Source: an uncultured Collinsella sp. | GTDB taxonomy: Bacteria; Actinomycetota; Coriobacteriia; Coriobacteriales; Coriobacteriaceae | Assembly (NCBI GenBank): GCA_902489515.1 | Contig: CABUAL010000113.1 | Coordinates: forward strand, 1 to 6,273 | Length of the DNA stretch: 6,273 nucleotides | Direction of reading: 5' to 3' | Part shown: in pieces, positions 1 through 6,130 of the stretch | Position numbering within the stretch: the stretch's first letter is position 1 | How the letters are laid out: every line of letters starts with the position of its first letter | The notes under the pieces: generated by a model | What the model was told of the DNA's origin: nothing | Seen by the model: the letters and a program-made list of their open reading frames with translations, nothing else | The model's database searches: none | Position numbers and translations under genes: made by a program

Positions 1-320
1 TCGGGTGCCGCAAACACCGCAGCGCTCTCGTTGATTGCCGCGGCGACGGGCTCTGCAAAGTGAGCTGGCGCCGAGGTTGCTTCGGGCGCTGTGGGCTGTT
101 CCGCAGCATGTGCGCCGATGGGCGCCGCTACGGCATCCTCTTCGTCCTCGTTATCGGCGAGATCCGAAATATCATGCGTTACATGCGAAAGAGGCAGGGA
201 GAACACGGTGTCCTCGGGTTCCACGGGTGCGGAGCCCGCCGGAGCGGCGTGGGCCGGCGCAGCTGTGGCGGCAGCCGGTGCCTCGGTCATAGTCGCGGAC
301 TTGTTCTCCTCGTCGATCAT
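1..320 (-). CDS. N-terminal part of a protein downstream of fhaB (possibly the PP2C phosphatase), cut by the window edge
   Basis: An open frame runs from ATG at 320-318 to the window edge without a stop, giving 106 codons. It starts MIDEENKSATMTEAP. The start overlaps the stop of the FHA gene in an ATGA arrangement, so the two are probably translationally coupled. The visible part is rich in Ala and Pro, with an acidic patch at about residues 50-60 (DLADNEDEEDA). It looks like a disordered extension, with no membrane span or recognisable catalytic motif. In actinobacterial fhaA-fhaB operons the next gene is usually pstP, a PP2C-type Ser/Thr phosphatase, which makes that the first candidate. 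This is inference from gene order only: PP2C proteins often start with the catalytic domain, so a long disordered N-terminus would be unusual. Another FHA or kinase-substrate protein is possible. Confidence 0.75.
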   Translation of the reverse strand, partial: MIDEENKSATMTEAPAAATAAPAHAAPAGSAPVEPEDTVFSLPLSHVTHDISDLADNEDEEDAVAAPIGAHAAEQPTAPEATSAPAHFAEPVAAAINESAAVFAAP

Positions 321-733
321 CGACGGTTCACCTTCATGACCACATCGCCGATCTGGACTTCGTCGCCCTCGCGCAGCGTTGCGGGCTCCACAAGCTGGCG
401 GCCGTTGACGAGCGTGCCGTTAAGCGAGTTGAGGTCCTCGATGATGAGCGCCGGGCCCTGCAGCGAAAAGCGCGCATGCGAGGCCGAGACGAATGGTTCG
501 TTGATGCAGATGTCCGAAGATGGCGAGCGACCGACGATGACGGGGCCGAGCATATCTACGTGGATGCCGCGGATACCGCGCGGACCCTTGTCCACATCGA
601 TCGTCCAGATAGCCGAGTCGCGGCGCTGTCCGCGCACAAGCCCCACGCCGGTCTTCATGACGGCGAACAGGAAGATATAGAGCAGGGCGACCAGGACGAT
701 GCGGCCTGCAAAAAGGACGATATCGATGTTCAT
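317..733 (-). CDS. fhaB: FhaB-like membrane-anchored FHA domain protein
   Basis: A protein of 138 residues, close to the size of mycobacterial FhaB/FipA. Residues 5-25 form one membrane segment (VLFAGRIVLVALLYIFLFA), followed by a short basic stretch (RGQRR) that should keep the rest in the cytoplasm. The FHA domain covers about 62-136 and keeps the phosphothreonine-binding signature: GR at 68-69, SASHA at 83-87 and NGT at 105-107. Members of this family bind phosphothreonine peptides made by the neighbouring kinase and link signalling to cell-wall growth and division. The role in this organism is inferred. The start at 733 lies 6 bases after the fhaA stop, with an AGGGG ribosome site about 10 bases upstream, and the stop overlaps the next start. 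It is the third gene of the kinase operon. Confidence 0.9.
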   Translation of the reverse strand: MNIDIVLFAGRIVLVALLYIFLFAVMKTGVGLVRGQRRDSAIWTIDVDKGPRGIRGIHVDMLGPVIVGRSPSSDICINEPFVSASHARFSLQGPALIIEDLNSLNGTLVNGRQLVEPATLREGDEVQIGDVVMKVNRR

Positions 734-739
734 AAGCGA

Positions 740-1663
740 CTATCCCCTAAATTCAAAGGTACTCAGGCCAAACGTCAGCAGATCGCCGTTGCGCAGCGGG
801 CAGCGCGTAATGCGGCGGTTGTTGACGAGCGTGCCGTTGGTGGAATTGAGGTCCTCGATCGACCAATCCGAGCCCGTAAAGGTGAGCTGGGCGTGGCGGC
901 GCGACACGTTGGGGTCGCGCAGGGCAATGTCGGAAACTGAGCGCTCGCGACCGATGGTCACCTGTGCGGAGGTGATGCTATGGCTCTCGCCGCTCACGAC
1001 GTCGACGAGCTGGGCGAGCGGGCGCTGCGGGGCGCGAGTGCTCGCCATGTTGGAGGCGATGCCGGCTGCGGCGCCTAGGCCCACGGCGGCACCGGTCGCG
1101 GCGGCTCCGCCCAAAACGGCCTGGGCCATAACAACTCCGCGAGGCGTCGGCTGCTGCTGGGGCATGGCGGCGGGGCGCTGCTGCTGCGGGGCAGCAAACT
1201 GCTGCTGGCCGGCGCGCGGGGCGCTGGCGGCACGGCTTGCCGCGGAGTTGTTCTGGCCCAGGCCGTTTTGATAGGCGCGCTCTTCTTCGTACAGGCGGCC
1301 GAGCGTGGGGGCATCGACGTTCTCGGCAAAGACCGAGAACTTGCCGGCGCGCAGCTGCGGATCGATCATAAAGCGCACGAGGGGCTCGCCGACAAAGACA
1401 TAGCGGCGCTTTTCGGCCTGCGCCTTCACAAACTCGCGGACCTCGCGCGAAAGCTCGGGGTAGAACGGGGCGAGCATGGGATCGTCGTCGGCGGCGATAA
1501 GGATGGTATAGAGTGCCGGCGCCGTGTTGACGCCGTTAATCACCAGAGTCTGATCCTCCATGTCGCGAGCGGCCTGCTTGGCAAGCTTCTTAAAGGAGAA
1601 CGGGGCACGGGTGGCACCGAAGATGCCGGCCACGTGGTCCTCGAAGATGTTCAGGAAGTTCAC
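740..1663 (-). CDS. fhaA: FhaA-like protein: DUF3662 (FhaA_N) domain plus C-terminal FHA domain
   Basis: A protein of 307 residues. Residues 1-115 resemble the FhaA_N/DUF3662 domain (IFGATRAPFSFKKLAKQAAR near the start, then the YVFVGEPLVRFMID region). Residues 140-175 are a Gln/Pro/Ala linker. Residues 178-206 are an unusually hydrophobic Ala/Gly stretch with GxxxG-like spacing. The FHA domain covers about 232-306, with GR at 238-239, SRRHA at 254-258 and NGT at 276-278, so phosphothreonine-binding residues are intact. FhaA proteins are cytoplasmic partners of Ser/Thr kinases and, in mycobacteria, of the lipid II flippase MviN. That role is carried over from the family, not shown here. The start is GTG at 1663, overlapping the kinase stop as GTGA, with a GGAG site about 11 bases upstream. 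That implies coupled translation. Confidence 0.92.
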   Translation of the reverse strand: MNFLNIFEDHVAGIFGATRAPFSFKKLAKQAARDMEDQTLVINGVNTAPALYTILIAADDDPMLAPFYPELSREVREFVKAQAEKRRYVFVGEPLVRFMIDPQLRAGKFSVFAENVDAPTLGRLYEEERAYQNGLGQNNSAASRAASAPRAGQQQFAAPQQQRPAAMPQQQPTPRGVVMAQAVLGGAAATGAAVGLGAAAGIASNMASTRAPQRPLAQLVDVVSGESHSITSAQVTIGRERSVSDIALRDPNVSRRHAQLTFTGSDWSIEDLNSTNGTLVNNRRITRCPLRNGDLLTFGLSTFEFRG

Positions 1664-3513
1664 GAAAGATCACTCTCCGTATAGGTTCTTTGGTATCCGA
1701 GCAAATATAGGCATATCCCAACGATTATAGAGGATAGGGTTCCCGCAACCGCCGCCTTGGCGACGACCGCGGCTGCAAGGCTGGCAATTTCCATATGGTG
1801 TGCAAGACAGGACGCCGCTGAGCAGCCGATGCCGGTGGCAATGATGGCGGCGATTGCGGCAAGGTTTGAGCCCTGATCGGCACGCTTGGCATGGGCATTG
1901 AGCAGCGCAGATGACGCCGCGGCAGTTGCCGCGACCAGCACAAAGGCAGCCCAAAGGAGCGGGTCTCCCAGCGCTGCGGCAACGTTACCGAGCCCCAGCA
2001 CGCCTCCGGCTGAAAGCGCGACCGTGGCCAGACGGGCAAAAAGCGCGCCCATGCCCGTTGCCGCGGCGGCGCTTGCCGGGCCGAGCCAAAATGACGCGAC
2101 GCCGGCGGCGACCCCAGCTGCCAGGAAGGTATTGCCGGTCAGACAGCCAAGCGCGAGTGCACAGGTGAGCGCGGCGCTCGCGGCAGCCTCGGTGCGACCC
2201 CAGGCGATCCACCAACCGGACATGGCGGCGGCAAAGATCACCGCGACGGGCAACATCGACAGGATACCCTGCGCCTGCATGGTGGCGTTTGCCATGAGCA
2301 CCAAAAAGCCCACAGCCGAGATGGCCGAGCCAATCTGGGGGGCCAGGCCAGCCGCCGCTCCGATCGCGATAGCCGCAATGACCAGGCCGGGAAGCGCCGC
2401 GACCCCGGCCGTCTGCATCAGCAAAAAGCTAAAGGTGCCGCACGTTAGCGCCGAGATAGCGCGCATGGTGTAGTCGCGCGCATGGCTCCAGCGCGTGCCC
2501 GCCCAGCCGAGTGCGGGGTCGACCTCGATGGCGTCGTCCTCGTAGTGCGACGGCTCGATATCGTCGAGCTCCTGCTCGTCATCCGAAAGCTCGCCAACCA
2601 TTTGCTCCAGGCTGCGACGGCCTTCGCGCACGCTGCCCAGACCGGCAAGGAGCTGGTCGCAAAATGCCTCGATGCTGTTGGGGCGGTCCTGCGGCATGGG
2701 GGAGAGCGCGCTCATGAGCGCAGCCTCGGCTCCCGGGGGAAAGTGTGGTATCAGCTCGCTGGGATAGGTGGCGCCGCCGATGATGCGGTCGAGCGAGTCG
2801 GCGGGCGTGGCCGCCATAAAGGGAGCGCTGCCGCACAAGCCCTCATAGATAACGCAGGCAAGGGCAAAGACATCGGCGCGTTCGTCGACCGTGCCGGTCT
2901 CGATATCGAGCTGCTCGGGCGGCATGTAGCCGATGGTGCCGCCGCGCGAGCCGCCAAAGCCACCGGCGGACGACAGTCGCGCCATGCCAAAGTCGGTGAG
3001 CTTTACATTGCCCGAGTGGTCGATGAGCACGTTGGCGGGCTTAATGTCCAGGTGGAGTACGCCATTGCTATGGGCGAAGGTGAGCGCCTGGCCCAGGGCG
3101 TCGGCAATGGCCGCGGCCTCGTCAAAGGTAAGCGAGTGGCCGTCCACGCGATGCAAAAACTCGGCCAGCGACATACCGTCGACATACTCCATGACCAGGT
3201 AGGCATAGGCGGTGTCATGCGTAAAGTCGATGACCTGCACGATATTGGGATGTTGAAGCATGGCGGCAGTGTGCGCCTCGCGCAGGACATCCATGATGTC
3301 GCTGGCGGGCATGCCGGCGCCGTTGATAAGGGGGATGCGCTTAATGGCGACGCGGCGGCGCAGGTGCGTGTCGCGGCAGATCTCGATGGAGCCAAAACCG
3401 CCGGTCGCAAGTGTCTCGAGCGGCTGGTACCGCTTGAGCAGCTCGCGAGAGCTGGTGCCCTCCAAAGGAACGTCCGGCGAGAACCGGGCGGTATGTTGCG
3501 AGAAAAGCGGCAT
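1660..3513 (-). CDS. Membrane Ser/Thr protein kinase (PknB-like catalytic domain, polytopic C-terminal domain)
   Basis: A protein of 617 residues. The Hanks-type kinase domain covers about 29-292: glycine-rich loop TGGFGS near 37-42, VAIK Lys58, helix-C Glu79, catalytic loop HLDIKPANVL with Asp156 and Asn161, DFG at 174-176, Thr193 in GGTIGYMPPE, and Asp214. All catalytic residues are present, but the Arg of HRD is Leu155. The first loop glycine is also replaced (LATGGFG rather than LGxGGFG). Residues about 304-340 are an acidic juxtamembrane linker. Residues about 351-612 hold roughly ten Ala/Gly/Leu-rich membrane segments and no PASTA repeats, so any signal is probably sensed in the membrane. 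I chose ATG 3513 over TTG 3519 because GAGGG at 3524-3520 lies 6 bases before the ATG but directly abuts the TTG. It is the first gene of the operon with the two FHA proteins, its likely partners. Confidence 0.95.
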   Translation of the reverse strand: MPLFSQHTARFSPDVPLEGTSSRELLKRYQPLETLATGGFGSIEICRDTHLRRRVAIKRIPLINGAGMPASDIMDVLREAHTAAMLQHPNIVQVIDFTHDTAYAYLVMEYVDGMSLAEFLHRVDGHSLTFDEAAAIADALGQALTFAHSNGVLHLDIKPANVLIDHSGNVKLTDFGMARLSSAGGFGGSRGGTIGYMPPEQLDIETGTVDERADVFALACVIYEGLCGSAPFMAATPADSLDRIIGGATYPSELIPHFPPGAEAALMSALSPMPQDRPNSIEAFCDQLLAGLGSVREGRRSLEQMVGELSDDEQELDDIEPSHYEDDAIEVDPALGWAGTRWSHARDYTMRAISALTCGTFSFLLMQTAGVAALPGLVIAAIAIGAAAGLAPQIGSAISAVGFLVLMANATMQAQGILSMLPVAVIFAAAMSGWWIAWGRTEAAASAALTCALALGCLTGNTFLAAGVAAGVASFWLGPASAAAATGMGALFARLATVALSAGGVLGLGNVAAALGDPLLWAAFVLVAATAAASSALLNAHAKRADQGSNLAAIAAIIATGIGCSAASCLAHHMEIASLAAAVVAKAAVAGTLSSIIVGICLYLLGYQRTYTESDLS

Positions 3514-3593
3514 GGCCAACCCTCGTGCGTTTAAAGTTCGTTTGCGAGCGGCGGGCGTGGAGCCGAGCCGTTCGCGGTGGCATAGATGCTGCT

Positions 3594-3621
3594 AGTGTAG
3601 CACGCTCGGGTGCATGGTGAA
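3594..3621 (-). promoter_or_regulatory. Putative promoter of the kinase-FHA operon
   Basis: Read on the minus strand, TGCTACACT forms an extended -10 element with TACACT at 3599-3594. A weak -35 (TTCACC, 4 of 6 matches to TTGACA) lies at 3621-3616, 16 bases upstream. Transcription would start near 3587, leaving a leader of about 75 bases before the kinase ATG at 3513. No other good -10 with a suitable distance was seen upstream of the gene. This is a by-eye prediction. Confidence 0.45.
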
Positions 3622-3672
3622 GGTAGCGGGGCGAGGTGGCCTATCTGACTTGGCCCTCGTCTCAACGCATAC

Positions 3673-3810
3673 GGAAAGCGCGCCCCAGTTTTCGGTCAAA
3701 TTGTGGGATGCGTTTTCCGGATGGGGTAGGCTGCGGAAACTGTGTCCCAGAATATTGGCCCAGAATGGGATGCAATTTCCAGATCAGCGCTCAAAAGGAA
3801 AGCGCATCCC
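3673..3810. repeat. Array of five 14-bp units in alternating orientation (BIME-like, 62-bp period)
   Basis: Five related 14-mers lie at 3673-3686 (inverted), 3705-3718 (direct), 3735-3748 (inverted), 3767-3780 (direct) and 3797-3810 (inverted). In direct sense they read GGGGCGCGCTTTCC, GGGATGCGTTTTCC, GGGACACAGTTTCC, GGGATGCAATTTCC and GGGATGCGCTTTCC, approximately GGGRYRCRNTTTCC. The spacers alternate strictly at 18, 16, 18 and 16 bases, so unit starts are 30-32 bases apart and the full period is 62. Adjacent units can pair into hairpins of 14-15 bp with a few mismatches. The layout resembles bacterial interspersed mosaic elements made of paired REPs, or a set of operators on one face of the helix. 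No T-tract follows, so it is not an ordinary terminator. Confidence 0.8.
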
Positions 3811-3823
3811 GCTTTGATGCGGG
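3803..3823. repeat. Small hairpin capping the array
   Basis: The last array unit runs into a second local dyad. CGCATC at 3803-3808 can pair with GATGCG at 3816-3821. Alternatively CCCGC at 3808-3812 can pair with GCGGG at 3819-3823. The two pairings exclude each other and both use bases of the fifth array unit or its edge. It may be the degenerate end of the array. No function can be assigned. Confidence 0.4.
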
Positions 3824-3927
3824 GACTGCGGACAAAAGCTGGACCGTGATCTGGCTCGGATTGGAGTTCGCCTGAATCGTTGATGCTGGCTGGTGTGGGC
3901 GCGGAGATAAACGAGCAGTCCGAGCGA

Positions 3928-3948
3928 TATAATGACACGCTATGGAGG
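3928..3948 (+). promoter_or_regulatory. Perfect TATAAT -10 and ribosome site of the plus-strand membrane/LuxR locus
   Basis: TATAAT at 3928-3933 matches the -10 consensus exactly. No convincing -35 lies 16-18 bases upstream, so an activator may be needed. Transcription would start near 3940, just ahead of GGAGG at 3944-3948, which is 4 bases before ATG 3953. The leader is therefore only about 13 bases. The alternative start ATG at 3932 lies inside the -10 box and would not be transcribed from this promoter, so 3953 is the better start. Confidence 0.55.
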
Positions 3949-3952
3949 CCAT

Positions 3953-4927
3953 ATGCTCTTTTCCCGCCGTTCCGATACATCCGCCTGCGCCATTGCGCTT
4001 GTCGTAATGGCGGTCACTCCTTATCACCGGTTTTCATCTTCAATCGGCCTGGCATCAGGTGCGATGACCTGGCTCGTTATCCTTGGCGCATGCCTTGCGG
4101 CGTTTGTTCATGGTGCTGCGCTATGCAAAGGGAGAGAAATGAGACGGCCGAGGCATCTCGGTGCTATCGGTGTTTTCCTCGGTGTTATTGCAACGGTTCC
4201 CGAATGGTCCGACCTAGTTTTCTATGCTCGCGGAGACTCTATCCCATTCGTGTTTGCGCCGATCTGGCTGTTGCATGGCGTTTCGTGCGTCTCGTGCTTT
4301 GCTGGGTCGCTGCTCCTCTCATATGTTATTTGGGGTACGGCGGACTCTCCTTTGACGCAGAGGTTGACACGGACTGACGAAAGGGAAACTCGTCACCCGC
4401 AGGACGCGATTTTTACAGAAACAATAGCCGTCATGTCTTGTCTGCTGTTTTGCTGTCGAGTTTCATGGAGAATTGTCCCCGAGCCATGGGGGATACCCTC
4501 TGTTTCGGCTGCGTCAATTGGCCTTGCGCTTTTAATTCCGTTGGTCTATCTCGCATTGACTGTGGCCTCGCTGTTTTGCCGCCCTCGTGCCTTTGGCCAT
4601 GGGCGGCGCGACGTGTTTGCCTGTTCTGTGCTCGTAGCAGTTCCTATTGGTCTTATTCCGGCTGTCGATGTGGCATACTTCGCAAACGATGCCGTGGTCA
4701 TTGCATTGCTGGCGATGGGGTCCGCTATCGCTGCTGCCTTCGTATGCATGTTGCTAAGGGGGAAACGGGACAACAATTCGGATATCGCCTGCGCGTCCGA
4801 CACATTCGATGCGGGGGTGTTTCCCCTGCCCTGTCGCCTAGAGAAGAGCAGTTTGTTCGACTGCTGCTCAAAGGGAAAACGCCGGCGGAAATTGCCAAGG
4901 AGACGGATACGAAGCCATCGACGGTGA
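3953..4927 (+). CDS. Eight-span membrane domain of a LuxR-type regulator, frameshifted before its HTH
   Basis: This frame encodes 324 residues. About eight membrane segments can be seen, roughly at 9-26, 35-58, 68-90, 98-127, 151-172, 187-208, 219-240 and 244-268. The protein makes sense to about residue 287 (DNNSDIACASDTFDAGV). After that it becomes a Cys/Arg/Lys-rich tail (RRRKLPRRRIRSHRR) that is clearly out of frame, because the same DNA in frame 1 encodes a good LuxR HTH. The intact product would be an N-terminal membrane sensor with a C-terminal DNA-binding domain, a layout common in Coriobacteriia. The membrane part is rich in Cys (SCVSC, SCLLFCC). The start at 3953 is supported by GGAGG and by the -10 box position. 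The ligand is unknown. The locus is transcribed divergently from the kinase operon. Confidence 0.7.
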   Translation: MLFSRRSDTSACAIALVVMAVTPYHRFSSSIGLASGAMTWLVILGACLAAFVHGAALCKGREMRRPRHLGAIGVFLGVIATVPEWSDLVFYARGDSIPFVFAPIWLLHGVSCVSCFAGSLLLSYVIWGTADSPLTQRLTRTDERETRHPQDAIFTETIAVMSCLLFCCRVSWRIVPEPWGIPSVSAASIGLALLIPLVYLALTVASLFCRPRAFGHGRRDVFACSVLVAVPIGLIPAVDVAYFANDAVVIALLAMGSAIAAAFVCMLLRGKRDNNSDIACASDTFDAGVFPLPCRLEKSSLFDCCSKGKRRRKLPRRRIRSHRR

Positions 4928-5952
4928 GAACAACGCTTCACCGAGCATACGGGAAGGCGTCGGTTGCGGGCTCGCGCGAGCTCGTGGCGTTGTTTGCGGG
5001 TGAGGGCGATACCGTAGGGCATGAGCTGCCGCAGCGGCATGCTGACGATATGGTGGCATCAGCTCGAACGCGCCGGCTGTTTCGATACCTGCTCACATTA
5101 TTTTTTATCCTCCTTGCGGCGGGTCCCTTGGTAATGGCGGATAGCGATTGGGGGTCCGGTGTTTCGCGGGCTGTCGCCTTTTCCCTCTTAAGCTACGCAT
5201 TGGGTCTCGGACTGCTTCTGTCGCTACGCTACGCGGGTGGAAAACCGAATCGTGGCGCTGCGCTGGATAGAGCAGGTGAAGCGATTTGGCTCGGAAGCCC
5301 GTGCGTATGGGCGATGCTATCTGCTGTGGAATGGTCTTTTATCTATATCGCGGCATGGAGGTGCATACGCGATCCGTTGATGGCCGTGCCAGTCCTGGTC
5401 TGCGGCGTGGCGTCTATGGCTTCGCTCGCCGTTGAGCTGCGTCCGTTTAAGGTGTGTGCTCGTATCCGGGCTATCGTGCCGTTGGTGTCAATGGGTATGG
5501 TTGCCTTAATCTATGCGGCCGCTAGGGGGCGAATCCACGGGCTTGCGGTGCTGACGGGGATGTTGCTCACATATAAGGTGAAGGTGCTGCGAAGCTGTCC
5601 TTGGTGCAAAATGCTTGGGATATGGATGCTTTGCTTCGGGGCGATGGCTCCTGTTTGGGTCGTCTTGCTCAATATGGTGCAGGATCTGACGGTTTTCGAG
5701 CCGTTGTTCCTCGCGTCGTTGTTGGGGCAAAGTTCGGCCGTCAATGTTGTCGTGGCAACGGTGATTGTTTGCTGGTCTGTGCCCATGTTCGTTACGCACA
5801 TCGCGCTCGCCCGTTCGGTTGAGGACGAGAAGGCCGTCTCGGAGTACCGCGCGAACGGGTCCACCGAAACGGCTCCTAAGGACAGCTTCGCAGCACCCCG
5901 AAACGGCTCGCGTGCGTCAGCTGGCTCTGCTTACGTCTCGCTCCCTTTCTGA
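4744..5952 (+). CDS. LuxR HTH 1 fused in frame to a second eight-span membrane domain
   Basis: Frame 1 is open throughout and ends with TGA at 5950. The first ATG in the relevant part is 4744, giving 402 residues, but it has no ribosome site, and residues 1 to about 26 are probably out-of-frame shadow. From about residue 30 to 84 there is a clear LuxR/GerE HTH: LSPREEQF, then GKTPAEIAKETDTKPSTVRT, and SRELVALF at the end. It belongs to the upstream membrane domain by layout. The same frame continues without a stop into residues about 112-380, with roughly eight membrane segments beginning RRLFRYLLTLFFILL. The tail after STETAP leaves frame just before a second HTH. ATG 5050 (MVASARTRRLF) could be an independent start for the second membrane protein, though no ribosome site precedes it. 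Probably part of one broken or switchable gene. Confidence 0.6.
   Translation: MHVAKGETGQQFGYRLRVRHIRCGGVSPALSPREEQFVRLLLKGKTPAEIAKETDTKPSTVRTTLHRAYGKASVAGSRELVALFAGEGDTVGHELPQRHADDMVASARTRRLFRYLLTLFFILLAAGPLVMADSDWGSGVSRAVAFSLLSYALGLGLLLSLRYAGGKPNRGAALDRAGEAIWLGSPCVWAMLSAVEWSFIYIAAWRCIRDPLMAVPVLVCGVASMASLAVELRPFKVCARIRAIVPLVSMGMVALIYAAARGRIHGLAVLTGMLLTYKVKVLRSCPWCKMLGIWMLCFGAMAPVWVVLLNMVQDLTVFEPLFLASLLGQSSAVNVVVATVIVCWSVPMFVTHIALARSVEDEKAVSEYRANGSTETAPKDSFAAPRNGSRASAGSAYVSLPF
4813..4826 (+). other. Frameshift junction 1 (G5 and C4 runs) between membrane domain 1 and HTH 1
   Basis: Coding sense passes from frame 2 to frame 1 between about 4800 and 4830. The stretch holds GGGGG at 4813-4817, TTT at 4820-4822 and CCCC at 4823-4826. 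One extra base in either the G or the C run would join the frames, reading for example DAGGVSPALSPREE with G6. No classic X-XXY-YYZ slippery heptamer is present in the upstream frame. Confidence 0.6.
5864..5909 (+). repeat. 12-bp direct repeats 34 bp apart at frameshift junction 2
   Basis: CCGAAACGGCTC occurs at 5864-5875 and again at 5898-5909. The offset is 34 bases, one more than a multiple of three. The first copy reads as ETA in frame 1 (STETAP) and the second as ETA in frame 2 (PETARV). Loss of the 34-bp repeat-plus-spacer unit would fuse the membrane domain to the second HTH in frame. Removing one C from CCCC at 5896-5899 would do the same. Confidence 0.75.
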
Positions 5953-6130
5953 TGTTCAGTCGCAAATTTTGCTGATGACGGCGGAGGGCGCAACGACAAA
6001 GGCTATTGCGGAGGATGTCGGTTACGCTGCATCTACGGTGCAAGCACTGCGGTCTGCTTCTTACCGCCAGTTGAAGATCAAGAATAAAGCGGAGCTCATT
6101 TCATTGTTATCGCAGGTAGATAACATGTAA
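5900..6130 (+). pseudogene. LuxR HTH 2, displaced from the frame of its membrane domain
   Basis: Frame 2 from about 5900 to TAA at 6128-6130 encodes about 76 residues beginning ETARVRQLALLTSRSLSD. A LuxR/GerE-type HTH is visible: LSDVQSQILLM, EGATTKAIAEDVGYAASTV for the recognition region, and KAELISLL at the end. It sits where the C-terminal domain of the preceding eight-span protein should be, but that protein runs in frame 1 and stops at 5952. There is no good start or ribosome site of its own; GTG 5912 is the only near candidate. As written it is a detached domain, untranslated unless ribosomes shift or the DNA changes. A small independent HTH protein is less likely. Confidence 0.65.

Noticed and set aside
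1268..2473. Plus-strand frames opposite fhaA and the kinase membrane half
   Set aside because: These are mirror frames of well-supported minus-strand genes, with no ribosome sites or family features.
3517..3519. TTG at 3519 as the kinase start
   Set aside because: The GAGGG ribosome site directly abuts it, whereas the ATG two codons later is 6 bases away.
2482..3534. Long plus-strand open frame of 350 codons opposite the kinase
   Set aside because: It is antisense to a kinase with intact motifs; long mirror frames are expected in high-G+C DNA, and the product has no recognisable domain.
3673..3810. CRISPR array
   Set aside because: Units are only 14 bp, alternate in orientation, have 16-18 base spacers and no cas genes nearby.
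3932..3934. ATG at 3932 as the start of the membrane protein
   Set aside because: It overlaps the TATAAT box and has no ribosome site; ATG 3953 follows GGAGG.
3614..3980. Small open frames in the intergenic region on both strands
   Set aside because: They run through the repeat array and promoters and show no ribosome site or protein-like composition.
4813..4826. Programmed -1 ribosomal frameshift site
   Set aside because: The codons GGG GTG TTT CCC do not form a slippery heptamer in the upstream frame, and no strong downstream structure was evident by eye.
5506..5864. Minus-strand frames opposite membrane domain 2
   Set aside because: They are shadows of a clearly coding membrane protein frame; the products are compositionally odd and lack domains.
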